Assembly: GCF_020084865.1 (NCBI RefSeq)
Contig: NZ_CP071953.1
Coordinates: 248,001 to 312,000, forward strand
Source: Candidatus Kaistella beijingensis
GTDB lineage: Bacteria > Bacteroidota > Bacteroidia > Flavobacteriales > Weeksellaceae
DNA length: 64,000 bases
Reading direction: 5' to 3'
The notes beneath the pieces are model-generated. The model worked only from the letters and a program-made list of their open reading frames with translations. It had not been told where the DNA came from and did not search any database. The stretch's first letter is position 1; every line of letters begins with the position of its first letter. Below are positions 45,607-54,930 of the stretch, piece by piece. A program made the translations under genes and the position numbers.

Positions 45607-46044
45607 TTACTTTTTTAAATTATTGATTAAATGGGTTAAGGTCTCTTTAAAATTTTCGAGATCTTCAATTTTAATATTGATTTGCGAAAGAAGTTTTTGC
45701 GGAATGCAGCACGCCTGTTGTCTCAAATCTTTACCCTGTTCGGTGAGGAACAGCAGCACCATTCTTTCATCGCTCTTATTTCTGATTCTGTTGATTAAGC
45801 CTTTGCTTTCCAGTCTTTTAAGCACAGGAGTCAAAGTGCCGCTATCCAGAAAAAGTTTTTCGCCGATAGCAGATACTGTCAGGCCTTCCTGTTCCCAAAG
45901 GACCATCATCACAAGGTATTGTGGGTAGGTTAAATCCAGTTCCTGCAGAATAGGCCTGTACAGTCCCGTAATTTCCTTGGAAAGAACGTAGAGCGGAAAG
46001 CAGATTTGTTGATCAAGTTTTAAAGATTCCGAATTTTCCATCAT
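45607..46044 (-). CDS. ohrR: MarR-family peroxide sensor (OhrR-like)
   Basis: The 145-residue winged-helix regulator has the peroxide-sensing Cys near the N-terminus (LDQQICFPLYVLSK, Cys about 15). It also has MarR recognition and wing motifs (DSGTLTPVLKRLESKGLI, RNKSDERMVLLFLTEQG). It probably represses this operon via the palindrome at 46782-46796 and releases it on oxidation of Cys15. Confidence 0.9.
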   Translation of the reverse strand: MMENSESLKLDQQICFPLYVLSKEITGLYRPILQELDLTYPQYLVMMVLWEQEGLTVSAIGEKLFLDSGTLTPVLKRLESKGLINRIRNKSDERMVLLFLTEQGKDLRQQACCIPQKLLSQINIKIEDLENFKETLTHLINNLKK

Positions 46045-46059
46045 TTGCAGGAAAGAACT

Positions 46060-46692
46060 TTATTTAAAAATAACAAATTCCTCCATTGGAATTCTTACTT
46101 TTTTCATACTGGAAAGCCAGTCTCTTTCTTCGTCGCGGTAGCCAAGATAAAGCAAACTTACACTTTTTAAGCCCATTTCGCGCAGACCTAAAATTTCATC
46201 CACCACTTCATTGCTGAAACCTTCGGCAGGCGTGCTGTCGATTTTCAATTCAGCAGCTTGTGCCATTGCCAATGCAAGAGCAATATAGGTTTGGCGAGCT
46301 GTATGTGCAAAATGCTGATCTGGAGTTTGCGCTCCGTAAATTTGTTTCAACTGATCGGTATAGCTCCCGAATCTGCCTCTTGGCAATTCTCTCACATCTG
46401 TATGATAGTCATAAACTTTGTCAATTTTTTCCTCGGAATAGCTGTCCCAGGCTGCGAAAACTAAGACATGAGAACAATCCCTCATTACTTCCGGATTTAG
46501 AGCACCGGCGACCATTTTTTCCTTTAGTTCCTGGTTCTCCACAGATATAATTCTGAAGGGTTGAAGTCCGGATGAAGTTGGAGCCAGCCTGGCCGCTTCT
46601 AAAATGCGGTCTAAATCTTCCTTTGCAACTTTTTTGGTTGGGTCATACGCCTTTACTGCGTGTCTCCATTGTAGATTTTCTAATAATGACAT
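46060..46692 (-). CDS. Nitroreductase-family NAD(P)H oxidoreductase
   Basis: The 210-residue FMN-type nitroreductase shows the family motifs RHAVKAYDPTKKV (FMN phosphate contacts), EAARLAPTSSGLQPF and a C-terminal LGYRDEERDWLS. It is the first gene of a three-gene operon with ohrR and ohr, so it may help detoxify quinones or nitro compounds under peroxide stress. Confidence 0.88.
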   Translation of the reverse strand: MSLLENLQWRHAVKAYDPTKKVAKEDLDRILEAARLAPTSSGLQPFRIISVENQELKEKMVAGALNPEVMRDCSHVLVFAAWDSYSEEKIDKVYDYHTDVRELPRGRFGSYTDQLKQIYGAQTPDQHFAHTARQTYIALALAMAQAAELKIDSTPAEGFSNEVVDEILGLREMGLKSVSLLYLGYRDEERDWLSSMKKVRIPMEEFVIFK

Positions 46693-46755
46693 TGATAATG
46701 TATTTTAAATTAGTGAAATATTATTTTAAACTTTCGCAGTCTAAAAATTCTTTTG

Positions 46756-46796
46756 CAAATGTACCACCAATTTAAATTGCGCACAATACAATTGTG
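46756..46796 (-). promoter_or_regulatory. Promoter with OhrR-like operator
   Basis: Minus strand has a -7 box TACATTTG (46756-46763), and a TTG about 20 bases upstream lies inside a perfect palindrome CACAAT-ACA-ATTGTG (46782-46796). The palindrome resembles known OhrR operators (ACAATT/AATTGT). Confidence 0.65.
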
Positions 46797-46887
46797 AAAA
46801 ACTTAAATTAGATAAAATCTATCAGGTAATGACATTGCTGAATAGTTCTTAACAATTTATATATATATTTGTGAGGTCACAAAATAA

Positions 46888-47007
46888 ATGACCGTCAATC
46901 AAAACCAGTTTCGCAATTGGTTCTGGTTTGGGATACTGGTCAGCTCACTCGCTATTTCGTTTGAAATTTTGAGTAGGATTAGAAGTGAGGTTTATAATTA
47001 TAATTAA
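46888..47007 (+). other. Small chimeric frame ending in copied Crp/Fnr tail
   Basis: A 39-codon frame encodes a hydrophobic stretch (NWFWFGILVSSLAI) and then ILSRIRSEV, the same end as the Crp/Fnr protein at 43732-44292, with near-identical DNA (GGATTAGAAGTGAGGTTTA). Its stop overlaps the next start (TAATG). It is probably a recombination scar rather than a gene. Confidence 0.4.
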
Positions 47008-47516
47008 TGATATCAGAAATAAAATTCAGAAAGGCAACGCAGGAAGACGCCGATAAAATCTGGAAAATTCTCCAGCAGGCCATCGAAAGACGCAGGCTGG
47101 ACGGCTCCCTACAGTGGCAAAACGGATATCCAAATACGGAAACCGTAAATTCAGATATCGAAAAGCAAATCGGCTATGTTCTTGTGGAAAATGATAATGT
47201 TGTCGCCTACAGTGCCGTGATTTTGAACGATGAACCAGCTTATGAAAATATTGAGGGTAAATGGCTTTCGGACGGTGATTTCAATGTGGTGCACCGCGTA
47301 GCAGTCTCAGATGAGGTTGCCGGAAAAGGTTACGCCACGGAGATATTCCGAAGGATTGAACATCTCTCTCGCCAAAACGGAATTTTCAGTGTAAAAGTGG
47401 ACACGAATTTTGATAACGCAGCCATGCTTCACCTACTCAAAAAACTAGGCTATACTTATTGCGGCAAGGTTTACCTGGCAGGCGGTGAAAGAAAAGCTTT
47501 CGAGAAACTTCTTTAA
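47007..47516 (+). CDS. GNAT-family N-acetyltransferase
   Basis: The 169-residue protein has the GNAT fold with acetyl-CoA loop VAGKGYATEIFRRI (Q/RxxGxG/A type) and the C-terminal KLGYTYCGKV. The substrate is unknown. It is followed 20 bases later by the Na+/H+ antiporter. Confidence 0.87.
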   Translation: MISEIKFRKATQEDADKIWKILQQAIERRRLDGSLQWQNGYPNTETVNSDIEKQIGYVLVENDNVVAYSAVILNDEPAYENIEGKWLSDGDFNVVHRVAVSDEVAGKGYATEIFRRIEHLSRQNGIFSVKVDTNFDNAAMLHLLKKLGYTYCGKVYLAGGERKAFEKLL

Positions 47517-47536
47517 TCATAAAATCTAAAAATTAA

Positions 47537-49111
47537 ATGCTTGAGAATCTCACATTTTACCTGATTCTGGTGATCATCACCGTTTTGCTGGTGATGCTTG
47601 CCAAAAAAATAAAAGTTGCATATCCGGTTTTGCTGGTCCTGGCAGGCCTGGGCATCAGTTTTATTCCCGGCACGCCTAAAATTCATATAGAACCTGAACT
47701 GATATTTTTTATATTCCTGCCGCCACTTTTATATGAAGCTGCCTGGGCGACTTCGTGGAAAGAATTGTGGCGCTGGCGCAGGATTGTGTTCAGTTTTGCT
47801 TTCGTGGTGGTATTTATTACCTCTTTGGTTGTAGCTTTTGTCGCCAATCAGTTTATTCCTGGATTTTCGCTGGCGCTGGGTTTTCTTTTGGGTGGAATAG
47901 TTTCGCCGCCGGATGCCGTAAGTGCTGGAGCGATTTTGAAATTTGTAAAAATTCCGAAACGGTATTCTTCGATTCTTGAAGGTGAAAGTTTGCTGAACGA
48001 TGCTTCATCATTGATTATTTTCCGCTTTGCAATGATTGCCGTTGCGACAGGACAATTCATCTGGCATGAAGCTGCCCTTAGTTTCCTGTGGATGTGTATC
48101 GGTGGTGCAGGAATCGGTATCCTTATAGGGATTTTCTTTATGAAGATGCACCGCCTGTTGCCAACGGACGCCAATATCGATATCGTCCTCACACTCGTGG
48201 CGCCGTTCCTCATGTATCTTGTGGCGGAAGAGTTGCACGCTTCCGGTGTTTTGGCTGTAGTTAGTGGTGGTTTGTTGCTTTCCAACAGAAGTCATTCGTT
48301 TCTGGCTACCTCATCGCGTTTAGGGACGCTAAATGTCTGGAGCAGTTTGGTTTTTGTGCTGAATGGTATTGTTTTTATGATGATTGGGCTCGACCTTCCA
48401 CAGATTGTTTCAGGGCTTGAAACAGACTTGTCCACAGCATTCGGTTATGGCGTTTTGATTACAGTTATTCTGATGATAACAAGAATCGTTGCGGCTTATG
48501 GCGCCGTATTCACTACCATGATTATGCGTAATTTCATCACTGTTGCCGACCGAGAAAATCCAGGCTGGAAAGGACCTGCTTTAATCGGTTGGACAGGAAT
48601 GCGCGGCGTAGTTTCACTGGCTGCAGCACTTTCAATTCCGCTGACTTTACAGGATGGAACACCCTTTCCGCACAGGAACTTGATTTTATTTATCACTTTC
48701 GTGGTCATCCTGCTCACTTTGGTGGTTCAGGGTTTGACGCTGCCTTTTCTCATCAAAAAATTTAAAATTCAGGATCCTGATTTTACCCGCTCTGAAAAGG
48801 AAATCGATTATGAAATCCGGAACGAACTTGCAAAAATAGGAGTGAAGAGAATCCGGGATACCCATTTTGAAAAACTTGAAAAATTCCCGGCGTTACAGGA
48901 TCAGTTGCAAGCCTGGGAAAACCGTGTGAACAGTTCGGAAGTTATTCTGAATTTTCCGGAATACCGTGAAATTTACCTGGATATCATCAACCAGCAGCGC
49001 GAATGGCTGATCTCCAAAAACCGTGAGGAAATTCTGCTGGATGAAGAAATTATACGCAAACATTTAAAAATGCTCGATTTACAGGAGGAAAAACTGGGAA
49101 TGCATTTTTAA
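47537..49111 (+). CDS. Na+/H+ antiporter, CPA1 family
   Basis: The 524-residue protein has about 12 membrane helices in its first 400 residues, the CPA1 motifs PPDAVSAGAIL and EGESLLNDASSLIIF (ion-binding Asp pair), and a 110-residue cytoplasmic tail. It exchanges Na+ or K+ for protons across the inner membrane. Length is typical of NhaP-like/NhaK exchangers. Confidence 0.9.
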   Translation: MLENLTFYLILVIITVLLVMLAKKIKVAYPVLLVLAGLGISFIPGTPKIHIEPELIFFIFLPPLLYEAAWATSWKELWRWRRIVFSFAFVVVFITSLVVAFVANQFIPGFSLALGFLLGGIVSPPDAVSAGAILKFVKIPKRYSSILEGESLLNDASSLIIFRFAMIAVATGQFIWHEAALSFLWMCIGGAGIGILIGIFFMKMHRLLPTDANIDIVLTLVAPFLMYLVAEELHASGVLAVVSGGLLLSNRSHSFLATSSRLGTLNVWSSLVFVLNGIVFMMIGLDLPQIVSGLETDLSTAFGYGVLITVILMITRIVAAYGAVFTTMIMRNFITVADRENPGWKGPALIGWTGMRGVVSLAAALSIPLTLQDGTPFPHRNLILFITFVVILLTLVVQGLTLPFLIKKFKIQDPDFTRSEKEIDYEIRNELAKIGVKRIRDTHFEKLEKFPALQDQLQAWENRVNSSEVILNFPEYREIYLDIINQQREWLISKNREEILLDEEIIRKHLKMLDLQEEKLGMHF

Positions 49112-49161
49112 AACAATGCACTTTGTTGACGAGGAGAGTTATTCTTTTGTGCTAAAGGGTA

Positions 49162-49571
49162 TTACACATGAATTTTCTTAAAGGTGGTTTTGTTCAATCG
49201 ATTATTAGGAATGTCACTAAAAATATCCGCAATACTCATCCATTTATAATCTTTGATTTCATGTAAGTTTGGCTTTGGTTTTTCATCAGAATATCCTTTA
49301 AAAATGTGATCAAACCCGTGTTCAATTAAATTGTTTTCCACTTTTTCTTTATAAATGAAAGAATAAACGCATTTCAAATTACAATCTATTCCCATTTCCA
49401 GTTGCAGTCTTTTCTTTGCACTCTCCAAAACCTTTTCCTTCATTGTGGATGCGAACATCAGGTATTTGTCCATAATCTTGCTCCGTCATGTTCTTAAACA
49501 ACCAACTTTGCCATTTCTCCGATAGGTTGATCTTATTTATTGACAAGAAAAACCTTGTTTGCTTCAATCAT
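49162..49571 (-). pseudogene. idi: Isopentenyl-diphosphate isomerase (idi), decayed
   Basis: Read from ATG 49571 the minus strand gives MIEANKVFLVNK, a stop, DQPIGEMAKL and LWTNT.CSHPQ, all in the order of Idi. In another frame it then gives SAKKRLQLEMGIDCNLKCVYSFIYK .. DHIFKGYSDEKP .. DYKWMSIADI to the end at 49162. At least two stops, one frameshift and a deletion of about 30 residues are visible. Only the last 103 codons form an open frame. Confidence 0.8.
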
Positions 49572-49577
49572 ATTTTT

Positions 49578-50189
49578 TTACGGTTTTGCATATCTTAATC
49601 GGTTAATCAATTGTGTGGTGTGATAGCCATCTAGCGAAGATCCCACTACAGTTCCGGCCTTTTCTATATCAAGCACACCATCTTCTTGCAACACATCATC
49701 TGGAAAATACACATCTAAGATTTCGCCTATAATTAACAGCGTGTCATTGCTTTTTATCGGTAATAGCTCTTTTAGTTCCAAACCAATTTGTATAGACGAC
49801 TCTTCAACGAAAGGTGCAATAAAATTATTCTTATAAATTGAAGTAAGACCAGTTTCGTCAAATTCACATTGGTGGCGAGCGTAGCGTGCGGATGTTTGAT
49901 GTGCTTTCTTAAAAATATTTTGATTAACGTGATTAATACTGTAATAATTCGTTTCCAGAATATTTTCTAGCGTATGTCTTTCTACCGAATTAGGGCGAGA
50001 TATAAATCCCATTAATGGCGGATTTGCACCAATATGACAAACCGAGTTAAAAATTGTCAAATTGGTTTGCCCTGCATTGCTTTTTGTTCCAATCAAATTA
50101 AGGCTTTTAAATCCACTTAATGAATTGACAAAAGCAGTTCTTATTAATTTTTCCATTTGAGCTATTTGCCCATTAGTATAATGCATCAT
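49578..50189 (-). CDS. Flavin reductase family protein
   Basis: The 203-residue protein matches the flavin-reductase-like FMN-binding domain (NLIGTKSNAGQTNLTIFNSV .. PLMGFISRP .. NYYSINHVN). It may supply reduced flavin or bind FMN. It is followed on the same strand by the decayed idi and preceded by the photolyase gene with a 15-base gap. Confidence 0.82.
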   Translation of the reverse strand: MMHYTNGQIAQMEKLIRTAFVNSLSGFKSLNLIGTKSNAGQTNLTIFNSVCHIGANPPLMGFISRPNSVERHTLENILETNYYSINHVNQNIFKKAHQTSARYARHQCEFDETGLTSIYKNNFIAPFVEESSIQIGLELKELLPIKSNDTLLIIGEILDVYFPDDVLQEDGVLDIEKAGTVVGSSLDGYHTTQLINRLRYAKP

Positions 50190-50204
50190 AATTATAATCT
50201 ATTT

Positions 50205-51500
50205 TCATTTTACTGCTTCAGCATAAATTTTTAAAGCTCTATCTCTGGCAAAACTATGTTCTACTATCGGTTTTGGATATTTTTCAGTTCCAAATTCGGG
50301 TAACCATTTTTTGATGTATTCAAAATTTTTGTCGAATTTTTCAGTTTGCAATGCTGGATTAAAAACCCTGAAATAAGGTGCAGCATCGCAACCACTACCT
50401 GCTGCCCATTGCCAGTTTCCGTTGTTGGCAGACAAATCGTAATCATTCAACTTTTCAGCGAAATACGCTTCGCCCCAACGCCAATCTATCAGCAAATGTT
50501 TGCACAAAAAACTGGCAACAATCATTCGAACCCGATTGTGCATATAACCCGTTTCGTTCAGTTGTCTCATTCCGGCATCTACAATCGGATAACCTGTTTT
50601 TCCATTACACCACAACTTAAATTCCTGCTCGTCATTTCGCCATTGTATAAAATCGTATTTCGTCTTAAAAGAATGACTGACCACCTTTGGAAAATGATAC
50701 AAAATCTGCATAAAAAACTCCCGCCAAATCAATTCGCCTAACCAAGTTTGATTGTGTTGCAAAGCAAAATCCACACATTTACGAATACTGATGGTTCCAA
50801 ATCTTAACGCAACCCCCAATTGAGTTGTTTTTTGAAGTGCCGGAAAATCTCTGTATTTATCATATTCATCAATGATTTTTGCTTCTAATTTTGGCGTGTC
50901 AAAATGAAAGTCTGTTTTCTTAAATCCAATATCTTTTAAAGAATGAATTTCGGTAAAATCTTGCTTCAAAAAGTGATTAAAATCTGCGTTATGAATGTGA
51001 TAATCTTTTTCGGTTAAAATTTCTTTCCATTTTTTAGCATAAGGCGTATAAACCGTATAAGGCGTTCCGTCATTTTTTACAATGTCGTTTTTATCAAAAA
51101 TCACCTGGTCTTTAAATGCTTTAAAAGGAATGAGTTGGCTTTGGAAAAAATTATAAATTTCGGTATCTCTTTCGATGGCTTGTGGTTCATAATCCCGATT
51201 GCAAAACACCGCTTGAATGTCATATTCTTGCGAAAGTTGTTGAAAAATTTCTAAAGGTTTTCCATAAAAAGAACTCAGTTTTGAATGATAATTTTTTAAT
51301 GCTAAATTGATAGCTGAAAGTGCCTGATGAATATAATCTACTCGTCTATCGCTTTTATTTTCTAACGCATCTAAAATAGCTGTATCAAAAATAAAAATTG
51401 GCAATACCGGAAATCCCGAAGCCATAGCCTGACACAATCCTGCATTATCTTCCAATCGCAGATCCCTACGAAACCAGAATATGGAAATTTTAGTTTTCAT
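50205..51500 (-). CDS. phrB: Deoxyribodipyrimidine photo-lyase
   Basis: The 431-residue protein is a class I DNA photolyase/cryptochrome: N-terminal antenna domain (FWFRRDLRLEDNAGL) and C-terminal FAD domain (GELIWREFFMQIL, DAGMRQLNETGYMHNRVRM, GNWQWAAGSGCDA, PYFRVFNP). It repairs cyclobutane pyrimidine dimers with light. Length is slightly shorter than E. coli PhrB (472). The start overlaps the end of the lipocalin remnant. Confidence 0.92.
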   Translation of the reverse strand: MKTKISIFWFRRDLRLEDNAGLCQAMASGFPVLPIFIFDTAILDALENKSDRRVDYIHQALSAINLALKNYHSKLSSFYGKPLEIFQQLSQEYDIQAVFCNRDYEPQAIERDTEIYNFFQSQLIPFKAFKDQVIFDKNDIVKNDGTPYTVYTPYAKKWKEILTEKDYHIHNADFNHFLKQDFTEIHSLKDIGFKKTDFHFDTPKLEAKIIDEYDKYRDFPALQKTTQLGVALRFGTISIRKCVDFALQHNQTWLGELIWREFFMQILYHFPKVVSHSFKTKYDFIQWRNDEQEFKLWCNGKTGYPIVDAGMRQLNETGYMHNRVRMIVASFLCKHLLIDWRWGEAYFAEKLNDYDLSANNGNWQWAAGSGCDAAPYFRVFNPALQTEKFDKNFEYIKKWLPEFGTEKYPKPIVEHSFARDRALKIYAEAVK

Positions 51501-51990
51501 TCAAATATGGATTATCGTTTTTATCGTGTTTTACCCAAATCAATTTGGATGTATCGTAGCCAATTTGTTCAGCTGTTTTCAAGTATTTTGCTTTTTTATC
51601 TTCGGGAATGGTTTTTGTGCGGGATAAAATCCATAGATAATTCAAATCCTTTACGGCAATCAAAGCATATTGATAGTTTTCGTCTAAAGCCACTACATTG
51701 TAGCCTGAATAAAAAGGTCCGAAAAAGCTCACTTTCAATGCAGCTACATTTTTATGTCCTCTAAATTTTGCCAATCCATCGGCTTTACGCCATTTCTTTT
51801 TCACGAAATTGTAACCACTGTTCAAGACCATTACATTCCTTTTTTATCTAATTTATACTGTGCCGAAGTATTGTCTAAATCCTTTTCAAAACGAAAATCA
51901 AATCGTGCAATTTCGTACCAAGTACCTACATAGCGATTGACATCAAAATTCTCGACTGGTTTTGCATGTAAATCGTCAGCAAAAAGTGTA
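51490..51990 (-). pseudogene. blc: Lipocalin (Blc-like), frameshifted and 5'-truncated
   Basis: The minus strand encodes NRYVGTWYEIARFDFRFEKDLDNTSAQYKLDKKG (about 51940-51845) and, after a one-base loss near 51840, continues as the open frame VMVLNSGYNFVKKKWRKADG to 51490. The signal peptide and lipobox are missing, and the 5' end runs into the transposon remnant at 52 kb. Blc lipoproteins store or carry lipids in the outer membrane. Confidence 0.78.
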
Positions 51991-52106
51991 CTGATTTAGT
52001 TCAGAACTAAGATAGTGTTTTCATAATAAACAGAACAAAAAAATAATCAAATTGATTTATTATCACAAACAAGAAAACAGTTACCCCTGAAAATTATTTA
52101 AAAGAC

Positions 52107-52515
52107 ATGCGCAGAAAAACCAGAAGGATTTTCACGGCGGAACAAAAGATCCTCATTGTGATGGAAGCCCTTCGGGCAGAAAATTCCATTGCCGAACTCT
52201 GCCGCAAGCACGCTATTCAGGAATCAACCTTCTACAAATGGAACAAAGAATTCATTGAAGCTGTTAAAAAACAACTCTCGGGAGATACTGTTCGCCAAGC
52301 AACCTCCGAAGAAGTCTCTCAGCTTCGGGAAGAGAATCGCAAGCTTAAAGAAACGGTTGCCGACCTTGTCATCCGCTACGACATCGAAAAAAAAGTTTGG
52401 AAATTCTGGAATAACCGAAAAATACAGAAAGTATATGAGGTTGTTACCTGAAGAAAAACTGGAAATCATCAAAACGGTTATTACCAAACTCCAAAAGATG
52501 TATTTAACAGCTTAA
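52107..52515 (+). mobile_element. IS3-family orfA remnant
   Basis: The frame 52107-52451 encodes an IS3 OrfA (FTAEQKILIVMEALRAENSIAELCRKHAIQ helix-turn-helix, then a zipper region). Related sequence continues in the next frame (EKLEIIKTVITKLQ) up to 52515. No orfB follows. The element is a fragment; its insertion probably removed the start of the lipocalin gene. Confidence 0.75.
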
Positions 52516-53096
52516 TTTTAAATCAATTACAATGAAAAACATAGCTGTTGTCGCTGGAAATAAAATGTGGGTAACTTTCTGCCCAAAAAAGGCTAAAAAA
52601 GTTATTAATATTTTATTACTTAATACAAAAAATTAAATACTTGTACCTAAACAAAAAGTTGCACTAGCAATTTGAGACCACCTTACTAAAAAAATTCATT
52701 AAGATTATTTTCAGACGAATGAAATTAATAATTTTAAATTGTCAAAATTTTAAAATTTATGATTGAAACATAAGAAGATATTTATTCATTTTTAAAATAT
52801 CCACTTCCTATTTCTTTTGGTTTGGCGTTTATTGGGATAATCGTACTATTATTATCAAATATTTTAGAGAGCATTAAGAAAAATTCTAAAAAAATAAGAT
52901 TATTAGGCGGATTTTTAGTTGGTCGGAGGAAATATTTTATGATGAACAAATTCTAATGGGGGAGAGCATTAGAAATTGGCTGATTTTCGATGATTAACGT
53001 TATTTAACATCTTTTGTATTTTTAGTTTAATAATGAAGACTTATTTTTGTTAGAAAGAGTTGAAGAACACTCTTAATAACATTAAAATTTTAAATT
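52516..53096. other. Degenerate region without intact gene
   Basis: A plus-strand stretch around 52795-52960 encodes a membrane-protein-like fragment (YPLPISFGLAFIGIIVLLLSN) without start, and it ends at a stop. It is probably a remnant. A -7-like TATTTTTG at 53042-53049 may drive the next gene. Confidence 0.45.
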
Positions 53097-53390
53097 ATGG
53101 AAAAGTTTGCAATATTAGCAAGAGTAGAAGCAAAACCGGGTAAAGAAAATGAAGTATTGGAATTCCTAAAGTCTGCCTTGCCGCTTGCGGAAGGTGAGCC
53201 AGGAACCGTAAGATGGTATGCTTTACAAATTGGCCCTTCTACTTTTGGTATATTCGATACGTTCGGAACTACAGATGCAAGAGATGCTCACTTGAATGGT
53301 GAGATTGCAAAGGCTTTAATGGCCAATGCTTCTGAATTACTTGCTAAAGAACCTGTACTTGAAATGGTAGATCTACTAGCAGTAAAGTAA
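53097..53390 (+). CDS. Antibiotic biosynthesis monooxygenase (ABM) domain protein
   Basis: The 97-residue protein has the ABM ferredoxin-like fold (FAILARVEAKPGKENEVLEFL .. EPGTVRWYALQ .. FDTFGTTDARDAHL). Members are small cofactor-free monooxygenases or quinol-modifying enzymes. It stands alone with a strong terminator after it. Confidence 0.85.
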   Translation: MEKFAILARVEAKPGKENEVLEFLKSALPLAEGEPGTVRWYALQIGPSTFGIFDTFGTTDARDAHLNGEIAKALMANASELLAKEPVLEMVDLLAVK

Positions 53391-53418
53391 GCAATGAACA
53401 CCAATTTTTAATACAGTT

Positions 53419-53455
53419 AAATGGAGCCAGGTATTTCCCCGGCTCCATTTTTTTT
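53419..53455 (+). terminator. Rho-independent terminator
   Basis: Stem AAATGGAGCC / GGCTCCATTT with a T8 tail, 29 bases after the ABM stop. Confidence 0.88.
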
Positions 53456-53542
53456 ATATCATTTTGTGAAAGGTTGAACCTTTGCTATGTATACAAGATT
53501 TATATTGATTTTTCAAATAAAATTTCAATTTAGCATAAAAAG

Positions 53543-53567
53543 AAAGAGACTGAAAACAGTCTCTTTT
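53543..53567. terminator. Bidirectional terminator hairpin
   Basis: Stem AAAGAGACTG / CAGTCTCTTT with a 4-base loop. On the minus strand it follows a fragment of about 20 codons (53578-53641, SPQSAHAVGEAVLEELKKLQ then stop), the end of an otherwise lost gene. Confidence 0.65.
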
Positions 53568-53674
53568 GTATTCTTAATTATTGAAGTTTTTTAAGCTCTT
53601 CTAAAACAGCTTCGCCAACTGCATGAGCAGATTGAGGAGACCTACCTCACAACTTTTTTGTGACCTACATCACA

Positions 53675-54238
53675 TTACACCGAAAGCCGACTCAAGGTTT
53701 CTCTGGAAACACCTAAATATGAAGCGATTAATGTTTTGGGCAATCGTTGTAAAAGTGTGGGATATTGAGAAATAAATTGTTCGTAGCGTTCTTTGGCATT
53801 GCTATTCAGCAGAGACAAAATTCTTCTTTGGAGCGCGATGTAACCATTATTAGACTTTTTCCTGAAAAAATGTTCTATTTTATGCATATCTGCACAGAGT
53901 TTTTCTCGGTTATAGAGAGACAAAGTAAGTACTTCGGTAGATTCTAATGCATCAATGGAAAAAGTAGCTTCCGTTTGATTAAAATATGCTTGATAATCGG
54001 TAATCCACCAATCTTCCATTGCAAATTGCATAATATGTTCTTTGCCTTCTTGATTCAGGTAAGATGCTTTTAATAAACCATTCATCACAAAATAATCATT
54101 TTGTACGGTATCTCCTTCTAGAATTAAAATCTGATGCTTTTTAAATTTTTTCAAGGTAAAATGAGACAGGATGTACTCGAACTCCTGGTCAGTTAATGGC
54201 GTAATTTTCTCAATTTGACGTCTTAAAATCTCACTCAT
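53675..54238 (-). CDS. Crp/Fnr-family transcriptional regulator
   Basis: The 187-residue protein has a cNMP-binding-like domain (LEGDTVQNDYFVMNGLLKASY) and a C-terminal helix-turn-helix (PKTLIASYLGVSRETLSRL). It is the second regulator of this type in the block and clearly differs from the one at 43732. Targets unknown. Confidence 0.85.
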   Translation of the reverse strand: MSEILRRQIEKITPLTDQEFEYILSHFTLKKFKKHQILILEGDTVQNDYFVMNGLLKASYLNQEGKEHIMQFAMEDWWITDYQAYFNQTEATFSIDALESTEVLTLSLYNREKLCADMHKIEHFFRKKSNNGYIALQRRILSLLNSNAKERYEQFISQYPTLLQRLPKTLIASYLGVSRETLSRLSV

Positions 54239-54362
54239 ATTTTTATCATTCTAAATGCAAACAAAAATAATGGTTGACTCCAAATGTAAACTATTGAAAC
54301 CAAAACATCCATCGCTCGTAATGGATTTTTTAAATAGGGTAGATGGAATTCTTATGGATTGA

Positions 54363-54473
54363 TGGAGAAAACAAAAGCTATAGAAAAATATCTTGGTCGA
54401 ACCTATTTTTGTGTTTGTGGATTGTACAAATCAATTGATAAAAGAAATCCGAAAAAGCAGTACAGCTAACATT
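54363..54473 (+). other. Short frame ending in the left core of site 22
   Basis: A 36-codon frame from ATG 54363 ends with TAA at 54468-54470 inside the core TACAGCTAAC. It may be the end of a truncated cassette gene. No family recognised. Confidence 0.3.
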
Positions 54474-54598
54474 GTATTGCTAAAATGCGTGGCTGAACGG
54501 CTTCGATTGGAGATTTATACAAGGTTTGACCAACGTTCTTCAATTGAAATTTAGCGCTAAAATCCCCGCTTTCGGCAATACCCAAAACGTTCGATTCA
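54461..54598 (+). repeat. attC-like site 22 (short class, 138 bp)
   Basis: Left core TACAGCTAAC; its partner cassette start is missing, so that cassette is truncated. Right core GTTCGATTCA. Arms TTGTATTGCTAAAATGCGTGGC and CCCCGCTTTCGGCAATAC. Confidence 0.8.
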
Positions 54599-54645
54599 AT
54601 AATTTTCCGACATTTCGAATATTTTTATAATTGAAAAATCGTACA

Positions 54646-54659
54646 TATATTTGTACAAA
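54646..54659 (+). promoter_or_regulatory. Promoter of the YefM/YoeB-like pair
   Basis: A -7 box TATATTTG (54646-54653) overlaps the palindrome TTTGTACAAA (54650-54659), 15 bases before the antitoxin start. Confidence 0.55.
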
Positions 54660-54674
54660 TAAAAATACAAAAAT

Positions 54675-54929
54675 ATGTTAATCGCAAGTGTTTCTGATTT
54701 TAGAAAAGATATAAAATCATATTTAGACCGAGTTGCAAAAAATTTTGAAACTCTTATCATTAATCGTGGAAAAGACTCTGGAATTGTGGTGATGTCTCTT
54801 GAAGAATACAATTCTTTAATGGCGACAAATCACGAATTATCGTCAAGAACTAATGAAATGCGTCTTGATTCTGCTATTCAAAAATTGAAAAATGGAAAAT
54901 CCTTTTCAAAGGAATTAATTGTAGAATAA
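54675..54929 (+). CDS. YefM/Phd-family antitoxin
   Basis: The 84-residue protein shows the Phd/YefM pattern: SVSDFRKDIKSYLDRVAKNFETLIINRGKDSGIVVMSLEEYNSL (residues 5-48), followed by an acidic/helical tail for toxin binding. It precedes its toxin by one base. It should autoregulate through the palindrome at 54650-54659. Confidence 0.9.
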   Translation: MLIASVSDFRKDIKSYLDRVAKNFETLIINRGKDSGIVVMSLEEYNSLMATNHELSSRTNEMRLDSAIQKLKNGKSFSKELIVE

Positions 54930-54930
54930 G

